From Hyphomicrobiales bacterium (GTDB lineage: Bacteria; Pseudomonadota; Alphaproteobacteria; Rhizobiales; Rhizobiaceae): a DNA stretch of 64,000 nucleotides. Position numbers and translations under genes: made by a program. Position 1 is the stretch's first letter. Each line of letters starts with the position of its first letter. The notes beneath the pieces are model-generated. The model ran no database searches. It was not told the origin of the DNA and saw nothing but the letters and a program-made list of their open reading frames with translations. Positions 21,519-31,332 of the stretch are shown in pieces. The stretch is from the NCBI GenBank assembly GCA_900472785.1, contig UCJH01000013.1, forward strand, positions 90,845 to 154,844, given 5' to 3'.

Positions 21519-24047
21519 TCAGGCGGCGCGATAGCTTCGGCCCGCCGGCACCTCGGCTTCGAGCCGGAACTGCTCGACCAGCATCATCAGCGTGTCCGCC
21601 TGATTGGCGAGCTGGCGGCTGGCGGCCGTTGCCTCGTCCACCATGATGGCGTTCTGCTGGGTCATCTGGTCCATCTGGTTGACCGAGCCATTGACCTCGT
21701 GCAGAGCTGCAGCCTGGTCGCGGCTGGCCGTCGCGATCATGTCCACATGGCTGCTGACAGACACGATCTGCTGGCTGATGGAAGCGAGCACGGCACCTGT
21801 CTCCTGGACGAGATGGGAACCGGAATTCACTTCCTGGGTCGATTTGTTGATCAGGTCCTTGATCTCGCGTGCGGCACCGGCCGAGCGTTGCGCCAGTTCG
21901 CGCACTTCCTGGGCGACGACTGCAAAACCCTTGCCTGCATCGCCGGCACGCGCAGCCTCGATGCCGGCATTGAGCGCAAGCAGGTTGGTCTGGAAGGCAA
22001 TCTCATCGATGACCTCGATGATCTGTTCGATCTGGCGCGAGGCATCCTCGATGCGGCTCATCGCCGAGATCGCATTGCTGACGACGACCGCAGAGCTGTC
22101 GGCGCTCTTCTTGGTTTGCGAAACGGCGAGGTTCGCTTCATGGGCGCGATCGGCGGACGAGCGGACCGTAACCGTGATCTCGTCGACGGCGGCCGCTGTT
22201 TCCTCGAGCGAGGCGGCCTGGGCTTCGGTACGTTTGGAAAGCTGGTCGGCGGAGCCATGCAGGTCGTTGCCGCTGCGCTGGATCGCCATTGCATTGTTGC
22301 GGATCTGGACCAGCGTGTCCTGGAGGCGAACCAGCGAACCGTTGAAGTCCATGCGAAGCTGCTCAAGGCGGCCGCTGAACGGCGTATCGATCTGGCGCGA
22401 AAGATCGCCCTGTGCAAGGCGGCCAAGACCGGCGGCGAGTTCGCTGACCGCGAAGTCGATCTGCTTGTCGATCTCGCGCTTTTCCGCATCGTTGCGAACA
22501 CGCTCGTCCTCTGCCCGGGCGCGCTGCTCCGCGCTCTCCGATTCGATGCGCACCTTCGACAGGGCGTTTTCCTTGAAGATGCCGAGTGCACGCGCCATGT
22601 CGCCGATTTCGTCGCGGCGCGCATCACCTTCGATCGTCGTTTCAAGCGCACCATCGGCAAGGCCGCGCATGGCGGCCGTGATGCGGCCGATCGGACCTTT
22701 CAATGTCAGGACCAGCGCACCACCGGCCACCAGCGCGATCAGCACGCCGCCAATGGTGGCAGCGACCGAGATCGTATTGGCCTCCTGGCGTTCCGTTCCG
22801 GCACTTTCCTTCTGTTCTTCGGCAAATTCGCTCAGGCGGCCCCAGATGGTGTCGATCGATGCGGCGGCGGCGGCAAAATCCTGCGCACGATTTTGGCTGA
22901 TGGTGACCAGCGAAGCACTGTCTTCTTCCATCTTGGTAATTGCCGGCAGCAGGGTTTCGGAAATCTTGTCGAAGAATGTCAGGCCGCTTGCACTGCCTTT
23001 CAGCGCATCCATGTCGCTCTGGACGATCTGCAATTCGCTCAGCAGCTTGGCGCGGTTTTCTTCCGTCGTGGCACCCAGGAAACGGGCAGCAACGATCTGG
23101 ATGGAAAAGACTGAGTTCACCAGCTTGCGGGTCGCAACGAGAACAGCTTCGGACTTGATGATCGGCTCGTCCAGTTCGCCGAAGATACGCGTTGCTTCAC
23201 GCATTTTTTCACCGGCAGCGGTCTGCAGCTGGATACCGACCTGACGGAAGCGCGACACGAGACGGCCGACATTCGGCGCATTGACTTCAGGCGTATCGGT
23301 CGAACCCAGCAGCGCGAAGATTTCGCCAGCCGTCTTGGAGATCGTCTCGCCAACCGATTTCTGGCTCTTCGGCAACACCGTGGCCACCGAGCGCTGCGTC
23401 TTGGTGATGAAGGGATAGCGCTCCTTGACCAGCTTCAGCTTGTCTTCGGGCGTCTTCGCCTTGGCGAAGTCGGCAATGAATTCACCAAAGAATTTGCTGC
23501 CGTTGGTCAGCCGGTCGGCTTCGCGCAACATGCTTTTCGCAGCGTTTTCGTCCTGCCGCACGGAGCGCTGCAGCTTGGTGGCCTGCTCGAGGATTTTCAT
23601 CTGCTCGCCGGCCATGAAATTCAGGTTCTTGGTCATCGCGTCGCGCAGTGCCTGCTCGCCGACATAGAGCTTCCAGAGACCGTCCATCTTTGTCTCGATG
23701 TCGCTTGTCTGGGTCGAGGCTTCGGCCAGGTTGCCAACATCGACGCCTTCGCCGACGCCGCCCATCGTATTGGCCAGCACGGCCTTCTGGGCAGCCAGTC
23801 GGGCGTAGACCTCGTCGCGGCTTTTTTCGCTGGTGTTCTGGAGGAAGGCATTCATGCCGGCGTAAACGTCCTTGAAGCCGCTCAGCGACTGCAGAACGTT
23901 GTTGGAAATCTCCATCCGCCCCTGCAAGAGGCCCGATGCATAAAGACCCGTGATCCCGACAGCACAGATGCTGACGACAAACGGAAAGATGAACAGAAGC
24001 ACCTTGGTCTGAATCTTAAATCGGGCAAGAATCTTGTCGATGAACAT
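21519..24047 (-). CDS. mcpZ: Methyl-accepting chemotaxis protein, McpZ-like
   Basis: An 842-residue receptor with membrane segment 1 at about 14-36, an unusually long all-helical periplasmic region (about 37-420) and membrane segment 2 at about 425-447. HAMP and the MCP signalling domain follow (tip [29 protein letters not shown]). The large helical sensor has no Cache signature, unlike the neighbouring receptor. The C-terminus ends RSYRAA with no CheR pentapeptide. Gene position beside aceA and the HI0933-type flavoprotein gene matches mcpZ of S. meliloti as I recall it; the symbol is inferred. Confidence 0.88.
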   Translation of the reverse strand: MFIDKILARFKIQTKVLLFIFPFVVSICAVGITGLYASGLLQGRMEISNNVLQSLSGFKDVYAGMNAFLQNTSEKSRDEVYARLAAQKAVLANTMGGVGEGVDVGNLAEASTQTSDIETKMDGLWKLYVGEQALRDAMTKNLNFMAGEQMKILEQATKLQRSVRQDENAAKSMLREADRLTNGSKFFGEFIADFAKAKTPEDKLKLVKERYPFITKTQRSVATVLPKSQKSVGETISKTAGEIFALLGSTDTPEVNAPNVGRLVSRFRQVGIQLQTAAGEKMREATRIFGELDEPIIKSEAVLVATRKLVNSVFSIQIVAARFLGATTEENRAKLLSELQIVQSDMDALKGSASGLTFFDKISETLLPAITKMEEDSASLVTISQNRAQDFAAAAASIDTIWGRLSEFAEEQKESAGTERQEANTISVAATIGGVLIALVAGGALVLTLKGPIGRITAAMRGLADGALETTIEGDARRDEIGDMARALGIFKENALSKVRIESESAEQRARAEDERVRNDAEKREIDKQIDFAVSELAAGLGRLAQGDLSRQIDTPFSGRLEQLRMDFNGSLVRLQDTLVQIRNNAMAIQRSGNDLHGSADQLSKRTEAQAASLEETAAAVDEITVTVRSSADRAHEANLAVSQTKKSADSSAVVVSNAISAMSRIEDASRQIEQIIEVIDEIAFQTNLLALNAGIEAARAGDAGKGFAVVAQEVRELAQRSAGAAREIKDLINKSTQEVNSGSHLVQETGAVLASISQQIVSVSSHVDMIATASRDQAAALHEVNGSVNQMDQMTQQNAIMVDEATAASRQLANQADTLMMLVEQFRLEAEVPAGRSYRAA

Positions 24048-24484
24048 GAACGCACCTTGGCTCGCAGCCGAACGCGCTCCTCACCTTTTAAAAAAGGCTT
24101 CCCCGGACGTCGCTCGGCTAATGTTTTGACTAGACATGCGGACTGATGCCGCGAGCCTGCCAGGCAATCATTGCATGATCATGCGGCCATTCATGGCGCA
24201 GATCACGGCAGACTTGTTGAAGCGCAATCTTCGGTTGGAAACTTTAATATTTAAATAAATGTGATTTAATCACGTGATTTTCGTTGGGCCGATGGAGAGA
24301 CCCTTGCCACGGCAGGCGGCGATGGCTTTGATGATTGCTGCAGGCACATCACCCGAACATTCACGACAGTCGAATATGGTGGAGCGCGCCTTCTGTCGGA
24401 TATGCCGGAAACGAGCGGCACGATACCCGACCCCAAGGGTTGGACAGAGCGGAAAGAGAATTGCGCCGGATTTGGACGGCGAGC
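24048..24484. other. Intergenic region without a supported gene
   Basis: These 437 bp upstream of the large chemoreceptor hold several short open frames on both strands, none with a good ribosome site or protein-like composition. An AT-rich stretch near 24230-24275 and an inverted motif CCTTTTAAAAAAGG near 24084-24097, just upstream of the receptor start, are the only notable points. The latter resembles a motif upstream of the first chemoreceptor. Confidence 0.5.
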
Positions 24485-24640
24485 CTAGAAGGACCAAACC
24501 GCCGGCAAGGTCGCAAGGGCAGCGACGGCACACACGGCAATGATCGTCAGTTTCAGGACGATGGCCTTCTGCGTCCGACTTTCATCGGCGTGAGTGATTG
24601 CGATGGCACGGGCGGTAGCACGACGACTGTTCTGGTTCAT
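24485..24640 (-). CDS. Small single-pass membrane protein, 51 residues
   Basis: The frame starts at ATG 24640 with AGGACAGGAAG immediately upstream and stops at TAG 24485-24487. The N-terminal 28 residues are polar and basic (MNQNSRRATARAIAIT...), and residues 29-50 form one hydrophobic segment (VLKLTIIAVCAVAALATLPAVW) that could span the inner membrane with the N-terminus inside. The downstream neighbour is the McpZ-like gene in the same orientation, 437 bp away. No family is recognised. The call rests on the ribosome site and the membrane-like composition. Confidence 0.5.
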   Translation of the reverse strand: MNQNSRRATARAIAITHADESRTQKAIVLKLTIIAVCAVAALATLPAVWSF

Positions 24641-24869
24641 GGCTTCCTGTCCTTCAGACAATGGGCAACAATAGACCCGGTTGACCCCGACCGCCAGCCC
24701 GGATCACGGTAGAACGCCGTCAAACCCAAAAATAAACAGCAAAAACAGCCGATTTATTATTGGAAGCTGCGCTTTTCCATGCGCCTGGGGCCAGTTGTAC
24801 CGGCATCGAACAGCGTCTCGCATATCCCTTAACAATCGCTGAAGGACGCGAGACTGCGTCGCCGGACGC

Positions 24870-26054
24870 TTATGCCGCCTGCCCTGCAGAAAAACCGGAC
24901 GCCCAGGCCCACTGGAAATTGTAGCCTCCCAGCCAACCGGTGACATCGACGCATTCGCCGATAAAATAAAGACCTGGAACATCCTTCGCCTGCATGGTGC
25001 GTGAATCCAGCGCGCGGGTGTCGATGCCGCCCAGCGTCACTTCGGCCGTACGGTAGCCTTCCGATCCGGCCGGCCGGATCGTCCAGTCGCGGATGCCAAG
25101 ACACAGGCCGTCGAGCACCTTGTCGGACAGATCGGCCAGAGCCCTGTTGGCGAGGCCGGCCTTGTCGGCAAAGAACTGGGCGAGCCGCTTCGGCAGATGC
25201 TCGGCCAAGGCGGTCTGTGCGGCCTGCCGACCATTGGCCTTGCGGGCCGCTTTCAAAACCGCAAGCAGATCGACCTCCGGCAAAAGATGCAGGCGGATAT
25301 CGCCGCCTTCCCGCCAGAAAGAGGATATCTGCAGGATGGACGGACCGCTGAGGCCGCGATGGGTGATCAAAAGGGCTTCGCGAAAGACGGTCTTGCCACT
25401 CTTGGCCTCCGCCTCGACGGCAACGCCGGCCAGATCCTTGAGGCTTTCGAGCTGCCCAGGATCGAGCGTCAAAGGTACGAGGCCGGGGCGGGTCTCGACG
25501 AGCGGCAATCCGAATTCCTCGGCAATCCGGTAGGCGAAACCGGTGGCACCCATCTTGGGAATGGATTTTCCACCTGTGGCGATCACCACCGCGGCGCTCT
25601 CGATGGGCCCCTCGCCGGTTATGGTGCGAAACCCGGTGGGTGTCCTTTCGACGGACTGAACGGAGGTGCCGAGGCGCAGGACAGCGCCGGCCGCCTTCAT
25701 CTCCGTCAGCAACATGCGGATGATGTCCTTGGCGCTGTCGTCGCAGAACAGCTGCCCGAGTGTCTTTTCATGCCAGGCGATGCCATGGCGCTCGACGAGG
25801 TCGATGAAATCGCGGGGCGTATACCGCGCCAGCGCCGATTTACAGAAATGCGGATTGTCCGACAGGAAGTTTTTCGGGCCAGCATGGATATTGGTGAAAT
25901 TGCAGCGGCCTCCGCCGGAGATGCGGATCTTCTCGCCGGGAGCCTTGGCATGATCAAGCACGACGACGCGGCGGCCGCGCCTGCCTGCCTCGATCGCACA
26001 CATCATGCCGGCGGCACCCGCGCCGATGATCACCACGTCCTGTCTGTCTGCCAA
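24870..26054 (-). CDS. HI0933/YhiN-type FAD-dependent flavoprotein
   Basis: A 394-residue protein with the dinucleotide-binding motif VVIIGAGAAGMMCAIEAGRRG at the N-terminus. The family-specific KIRISGGGRCNFTN follows at about residues 46-60, and FIGECVDVTGWLGGYNFQWAWASG lies near the C-terminus. The HI0933 family is a widespread set of putative NAD(P)/FAD oxidoreductases whose substrate is not known. The start is a TTG preceded by AAGGAAG. It is divergent from the glutamine-synthetase-like gene. Confidence 0.88.
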   Translation of the reverse strand: MADRQDVVIIGAGAAGMMCAIEAGRRGRRVVVLDHAKAPGEKIRISGGGRCNFTNIHAGPKNFLSDNPHFCKSALARYTPRDFIDLVERHGIAWHEKTLGQLFCDDSAKDIIRMLLTEMKAAGAVLRLGTSVQSVERTPTGFRTITGEGPIESAAVVIATGGKSIPKMGATGFAYRIAEEFGLPLVETRPGLVPLTLDPGQLESLKDLAGVAVEAEAKSGKTVFREALLITHRGLSGPSILQISSFWREGGDIRLHLLPEVDLLAVLKAARKANGRQAAQTALAEHLPKRLAQFFADKAGLANRALADLSDKVLDGLCLGIRDWTIRPAGSEGYRTAEVTLGGIDTRALDSRTMQAKDVPGLYFIGECVDVTGWLGGYNFQWAWASGFSAGQAA

Positions 26055-26225
26055 TCTGTGCTTCCTTTTTCTCTTTCCTCTCGGCAGCGTCGCGCAAAGT
26101 CAATTCCAAGACGTCACGGGGATTGCAAATACCGCCTGACCGCGATCGAAACAGCAGGTTTTCACCCTAGCCAATCCGCAAACTCTGGCTATGATGGCCG
26201 CATTCGAACCCAAAACCGGTGATTT

Positions 26226-27662
26226 ATGCCCTCAAAAAGAACCATTGCCCAACAAACAACGAAAATCAGCAAGAGTTCGAAAATACCCCCCGCCCTTCAA
26301 TCGCCACGAGGCGTCAAGACCTGGAAGGAAGCAACTGACTGGCTGAAGCTCCGTGGCATCGAAGACATCGAATGCATCACGCCCGATATCGCCGGCGTTC
26401 CGCGCGGCAAGATGATGCCGTCGTCGAAGTTTACGTCGAACACCTCGCTGGCGTTGCCCTCTGCCATCTACCGCCATACGATTTCCGGTGAATATCCGGA
26501 TGAAACCGGCGATTTCCGCTACGACGCCCGCGACAGCGACATCAAGCTAGTGCCGGATCTCTCCACCCTTTCGGTCGTTCCCTGGGAAAGCGACCCGACG
26601 GCGCAGGTGATCTGCGACATCGCCGGCTCGAAGGGCGAAGACGTTCCCTATACGCCGCGCAACGTGCTGAAGAACGTGCTCAAGCTTTATGCGGCCAAGG
26701 GTTGGAAGCCGGTCGTTGCCCCCGAGATCGAATTCTATCTCGTCGCCAAAAACGAGGATCCCGACTATCCGCTGCACCCGCCGAAAGGCCGTTCGGGGCG
26801 TGCCATCCAAGGCGGCCAGGGCTACTCGATCGCCGGTGTCAACGAATTCGACGAACTGATCGACGACATCTACCACTTCTCGGAAAAGCAGGGTCTGGAG
26901 ATCGACACGCTGATCCATGAAGAGGGTCCCGCGCAACTCGAGATCAACCTTCGCCACGGCGATCCGATCGAGCTCGCCGACCAGGTGTTCATGTTCAAGC
27001 GCACCATTCGCGAGGCGGCGCTGAAGCACGGCATCTACGCCACGTTCATGGCCAAGCCGATGCAGGCGCAGGCGGGCTCCGCCATGCACATCCACCAGTC
27101 GGTGATCGAGGTGAACACCGGACGCAACCTGTTCTCCAATGCGGACGGCTCGGCCTCGAAGGAATTCTTCTCCTTCATTGGCGGCATGCAGAAATACGTG
27201 CCCAAGGCGCTGTCGATGATGGCCCCCTATGTGAACTCCTATCGCCGCCTGACGCCCGACATGTCGGCGCCGGTCAACAATGCCTGGGGCTACGACAACC
27301 GGACGACGGCGTTTCGCGTGCCGGTGTCCGAGCCGATCGCGCGCCGTGTGGAAAACCGCCTGCCGAGTTCGGACGCCAATCCGTATCTTGCGCTCGCCGC
27401 CTCGCTTGGCTGCGGCTATCTCGGCATGGTGCAGGGTCTCGAGCCGTCCGCTCCGGCAGAAGATACGGTGAACGGCGGCACGATCGACCTGCCGCGCGGC
27501 CTGCTGGAAGCGATTTCGCTGCTCGAAGGCGAGCCGGCCTTTACCGACGTCTTCAGCGCCGAATTCATCGCCATCTATGGCGGCGTCAAGCGCGGCGAAT
27601 TCGAAACCTTCATGCAGGTGATCAGCCCCTGGGAACGGGAATTCCTGCTTCTCAATGTCTGA
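26226..27662 (+). CDS. puuA: Glutamine synthetase family protein, gamma-glutamylputrescine synthetase-like
   Basis: A 478-residue GS-fold ligase. The beta-grasp N domain (about 40-140) is followed by the catalytic domain with metal-binding EIEFYLV, the HIHQSV motif and the ATP-binding RVPVSEPIARRVENRLPSSDANPYL in outline. It lacks the adenylylation tyrosine region of GlnA and matches the PuuA-like branch, which condenses glutamate with putrescine or related amines. The next gene, an OrdL/PuuB-like oxidase, overlaps its 3' end by 8 bp if that gene's first ATG is used, which supports the pathway assignment. Other amine substrates are possible. Confidence 0.8.
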   Translation: MPSKRTIAQQTTKISKSSKIPPALQSPRGVKTWKEATDWLKLRGIEDIECITPDIAGVPRGKMMPSSKFTSNTSLALPSAIYRHTISGEYPDETGDFRYDARDSDIKLVPDLSTLSVVPWESDPTAQVICDIAGSKGEDVPYTPRNVLKNVLKLYAAKGWKPVVAPEIEFYLVAKNEDPDYPLHPPKGRSGRAIQGGQGYSIAGVNEFDELIDDIYHFSEKQGLEIDTLIHEEGPAQLEINLRHGDPIELADQVFMFKRTIREAALKHGIYATFMAKPMQAQAGSAMHIHQSVIEVNTGRNLFSNADGSASKEFFSFIGGMQKYVPKALSMMAPYVNSYRRLTPDMSAPVNNAWGYDNRTTAFRVPVSEPIARRVENRLPSSDANPYLALAASLGCGYLGMVQGLEPSAPAEDTVNGGTIDLPRGLLEAISLLEGEPAFTDVFSAEFIAIYGGVKRGEFETFMQVISPWEREFLLLNV

Positions 27663-27678
27663 CAGGAAAGGCGTGGCC

Positions 27679-28965
27679 ATGCCCTGGCAAAGCCCGATCT
27701 CGCCGGGAATTTCCTGGTATGAGGCGAATGTGCCGGAACGTCCGGACTATCCGCCGCTCTCAGGCTCCGTGCAGACGGACGTCGCCATCGTCGGTGGCGG
27801 CTTCACCGGGCTGCAGGCCGCCTACAATCTCGCCCGCAACGGCGTGCGCGTCGTGCTGATCGACACCTGTCGCTTCGGCGACGGCGCGTCGGGGCGCAAT
27901 GGCGGCCAGCTTGGTACCGGGCAGCGCTGGTGGCCGGAGGAATTCGAGGCGACGCTCGGCTATGAACGTTCGAAGGCGCTGTTCGACATGGCGGAAAACG
28001 CCAAGCAGCACCTGCTCGACTTTGCCGATGCGCATGCGCTCGATATCGAATATGTCCGCGGACACATGTCGGTCAGCCACAAGAGCGGCATGGAGAAAGA
28101 CTACCAGGCCAATGCCGAGATCGCTGCGACACGCTACAACTACCCGCATCTGAGTTTCATGGACGGCAAGGAGACGGCGAAGCGCATCGGCTCGTCCTTC
28201 TATAAATACGGCGTCCGCGACAATGGCACCGGCCACATCCAGCCGATGAAGCTTCTGGTCGGACTGGCGCGGCAGGCAGCGCTTGCCGGAGCATCGCTGC
28301 ACGAGCAGACCAAGGCCCTGAAGGTCGAAAACGCGTCCGGAAACGTGATCGTCCATACCGACAAGGGCACGATTACCGCGGAGCGCGCGCTGATCGCCTG
28401 CAACGGGCATATCGGCAACCTCGAGCCAATCACCGCCCGCCACGTCATGCCGATCCGCTCCTTCATCGGCGCGAGCCGGATCCTCAGCGATCATCCGGAT
28501 GTGCTGCCCAGCGGCGAATCGGTGGCCGATTCGCGCTTCGTCGTGCGCTACTTCCGCAAGTCGAAGGACGGCCGGCTGCTGTTCGGCGGACGCGAAGCCT
28601 ATACCGCCGACAACCCCAACGACATTTCCAACCATATCCGGCGGCAGATCACGGAGATTTACCCGCATCTCGCCGATATCGAGATGACCCATTCCTGGGG
28701 CGGTTCCGTGGGCATCACCATGCCGCGCCAACCCTTCGTGCGCGAGGTCATGCCGCGCGTCACCTCGATCGGCGGATATTCCGGTCATGGCGTCATGCTG
28801 TCAAACTACTGTGGCAAGCTCTATGCGGACATGGTGTTGGGCAAGGCGACCGAACTCGAACTCTTCCGGGACCTTCAAATCCCGGGCTTTCCGGGCGGGA
28901 TGCGGTTCCGGCCCGTGCTTTTGTTCCTGGCGCTCAGCTGGTATGCCTTGCGTGACAAATTCTGA
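27679..28965 (+). CDS. puuB: FAD-dependent gamma-glutamylputrescine oxidase-like protein
   Basis: A 428-residue flavin-dependent amine oxidase of the DAO/OrdL family. The Rossmann FAD motif VAIVGGGFTGLQAAYNLARNG lies at about residues 28-48, and DGASGRNGGQLGTG is typical of OrdL/PuuB. SIGGYSGHGVMLSNYCGKL near the C-terminus is the second FAD contact. It should oxidise the gamma-glutamyl amine made by the preceding gene product. The ATG at 27679 is chosen for AGGAAAGG 7 bases upstream and a length near that of PuuB. An ATG at 27655, overlapping the puuA-like stop codon region, is the alternative. Confidence 0.82.
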   Translation: MPWQSPISPGISWYEANVPERPDYPPLSGSVQTDVAIVGGGFTGLQAAYNLARNGVRVVLIDTCRFGDGASGRNGGQLGTGQRWWPEEFEATLGYERSKALFDMAENAKQHLLDFADAHALDIEYVRGHMSVSHKSGMEKDYQANAEIAATRYNYPHLSFMDGKETAKRIGSSFYKYGVRDNGTGHIQPMKLLVGLARQAALAGASLHEQTKALKVENASGNVIVHTDKGTITAERALIACNGHIGNLEPITARHVMPIRSFIGASRILSDHPDVLPSGESVADSRFVVRYFRKSKDGRLLFGGREAYTADNPNDISNHIRRQITEIYPHLADIEMTHSWGGSVGITMPRQPFVREVMPRVTSIGGYSGHGVMLSNYCGKLYADMVLGKATELELFRDLQIPGFPGGMRFRPVLLFLALSWYALRDKF

Positions 28966-29064
28966 AAATCGGACTTAAGCGTCATTTTGTTGCGTCGCAC
29001 CCTAGCGCTTTTAAATCGATTAGATTATAAAACCTCTCCGAACAGAACGAGATCGAGATTTCTC

Positions 29065-30540
<1,476 letters not shown>

Positions 30541-30549
30541 GGGCAGCAC

Positions 30550-31248
30550 ATGACGGCTGAAATGCACGTATTCGACAACGGGGCAGTCCTTGCGCAAGGG
30601 CTGGCCGAGGCGGTCGGCGCAGCGCTTGCCGCAGCCGTTGCAGAACGCGGAAAAGCCAGCATCGCGGTTTCCGGCGGTTCGACGCCGAAAGCGTTCTTCA
30701 AGGAACTCTCCCGGTTGAAGATCAATTGGGAAAAGGTTTCCGTGACGCTGGTCGACGAGCGTTTCGTTGCGCCGGACAGCGATCGCTCGAACGAGAAGCT
30801 GGTCAAGGACAACCTCTTGGTCGAGGCCGCTTCGTCGGCCGTGTTCGAACCGCTATACTATCCGACGGCCACGGCGGAGGACGCGGCGGCGACGGCGACG
30901 AAACAGACCGCCGCGATCGGTTCGCCTTTCGACGTCGTCATCCTCGGCATGGGAACGGATGGCCATACCGCTTCGTTCTTTCCGGGCGGATCGCGGCTGG
31001 ATGAAGCGCTCGATCCCGAAACGCCGCGTGGCGTGATGACCATGGAAGCGGACGGTGCCGGTGAACCGCGGTTGACCTTCACCTTTTCCAGCCTTCAGGA
31101 TGCAGGCCTTCTGGTCTTGCATATCGAAGGCGCCGGGAAAAAGGATGTTCTCGCCAAGGCGCAAGCCGAAGGCGACGAGGCTGACATGCCGATCCGCGCC
31201 ATGCTGCGCCGGGCGGCGTCGCCGCTGCAGATTTACTGGGCTCCGTAG
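30550..31248 (+). CDS. pgl: 6-phosphogluconolactonase
   Basis: A 232-residue hydrolase of the DevB/Pgl family converting 6-phosphogluconolactone to 6-phosphogluconate. The motifs ISVSGGSTPKAFFKEL-like (AVSGGSTPKAFFKEL), LVDERFVAPDSDRSNEKLV and GMGTDGHTASFFPG are all present. It starts 9 bp after the zwf stop codon with GAGGG as ribosome site, so it is almost certainly co-transcribed with zwf. Length is normal. Confidence 0.96.
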   Translation: MTAEMHVFDNGAVLAQGLAEAVGAALAAAVAERGKASIAVSGGSTPKAFFKELSRLKINWEKVSVTLVDERFVAPDSDRSNEKLVKDNLLVEAASSAVFEPLYYPTATAEDAAATATKQTAAIGSPFDVVILGMGTDGHTASFFPGGSRLDEALDPETPRGVMTMEADGAGEPRLTFTFSSLQDAGLLVLHIEGAGKKDVLAKAQAEGDEADMPIRAMLRRAASPLQIYWAP

Positions 31249-31332
31249 ACAACGAAGCCGGGCCAGAGGCCCAAACGCACCGAAGACGAACTCGACCAAA
31301 GGAGCCAAGGAGGCTCCGGAACAGGATATCCC

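Noticed and set aside
24274-24543. Overlapping open frames of 87-89 codons on both strands
   Set aside because: Composition is Arg/Pro/Gly-rich, ribosome sites are poor, and the right end conflicts with the better supported 51-residue frame.
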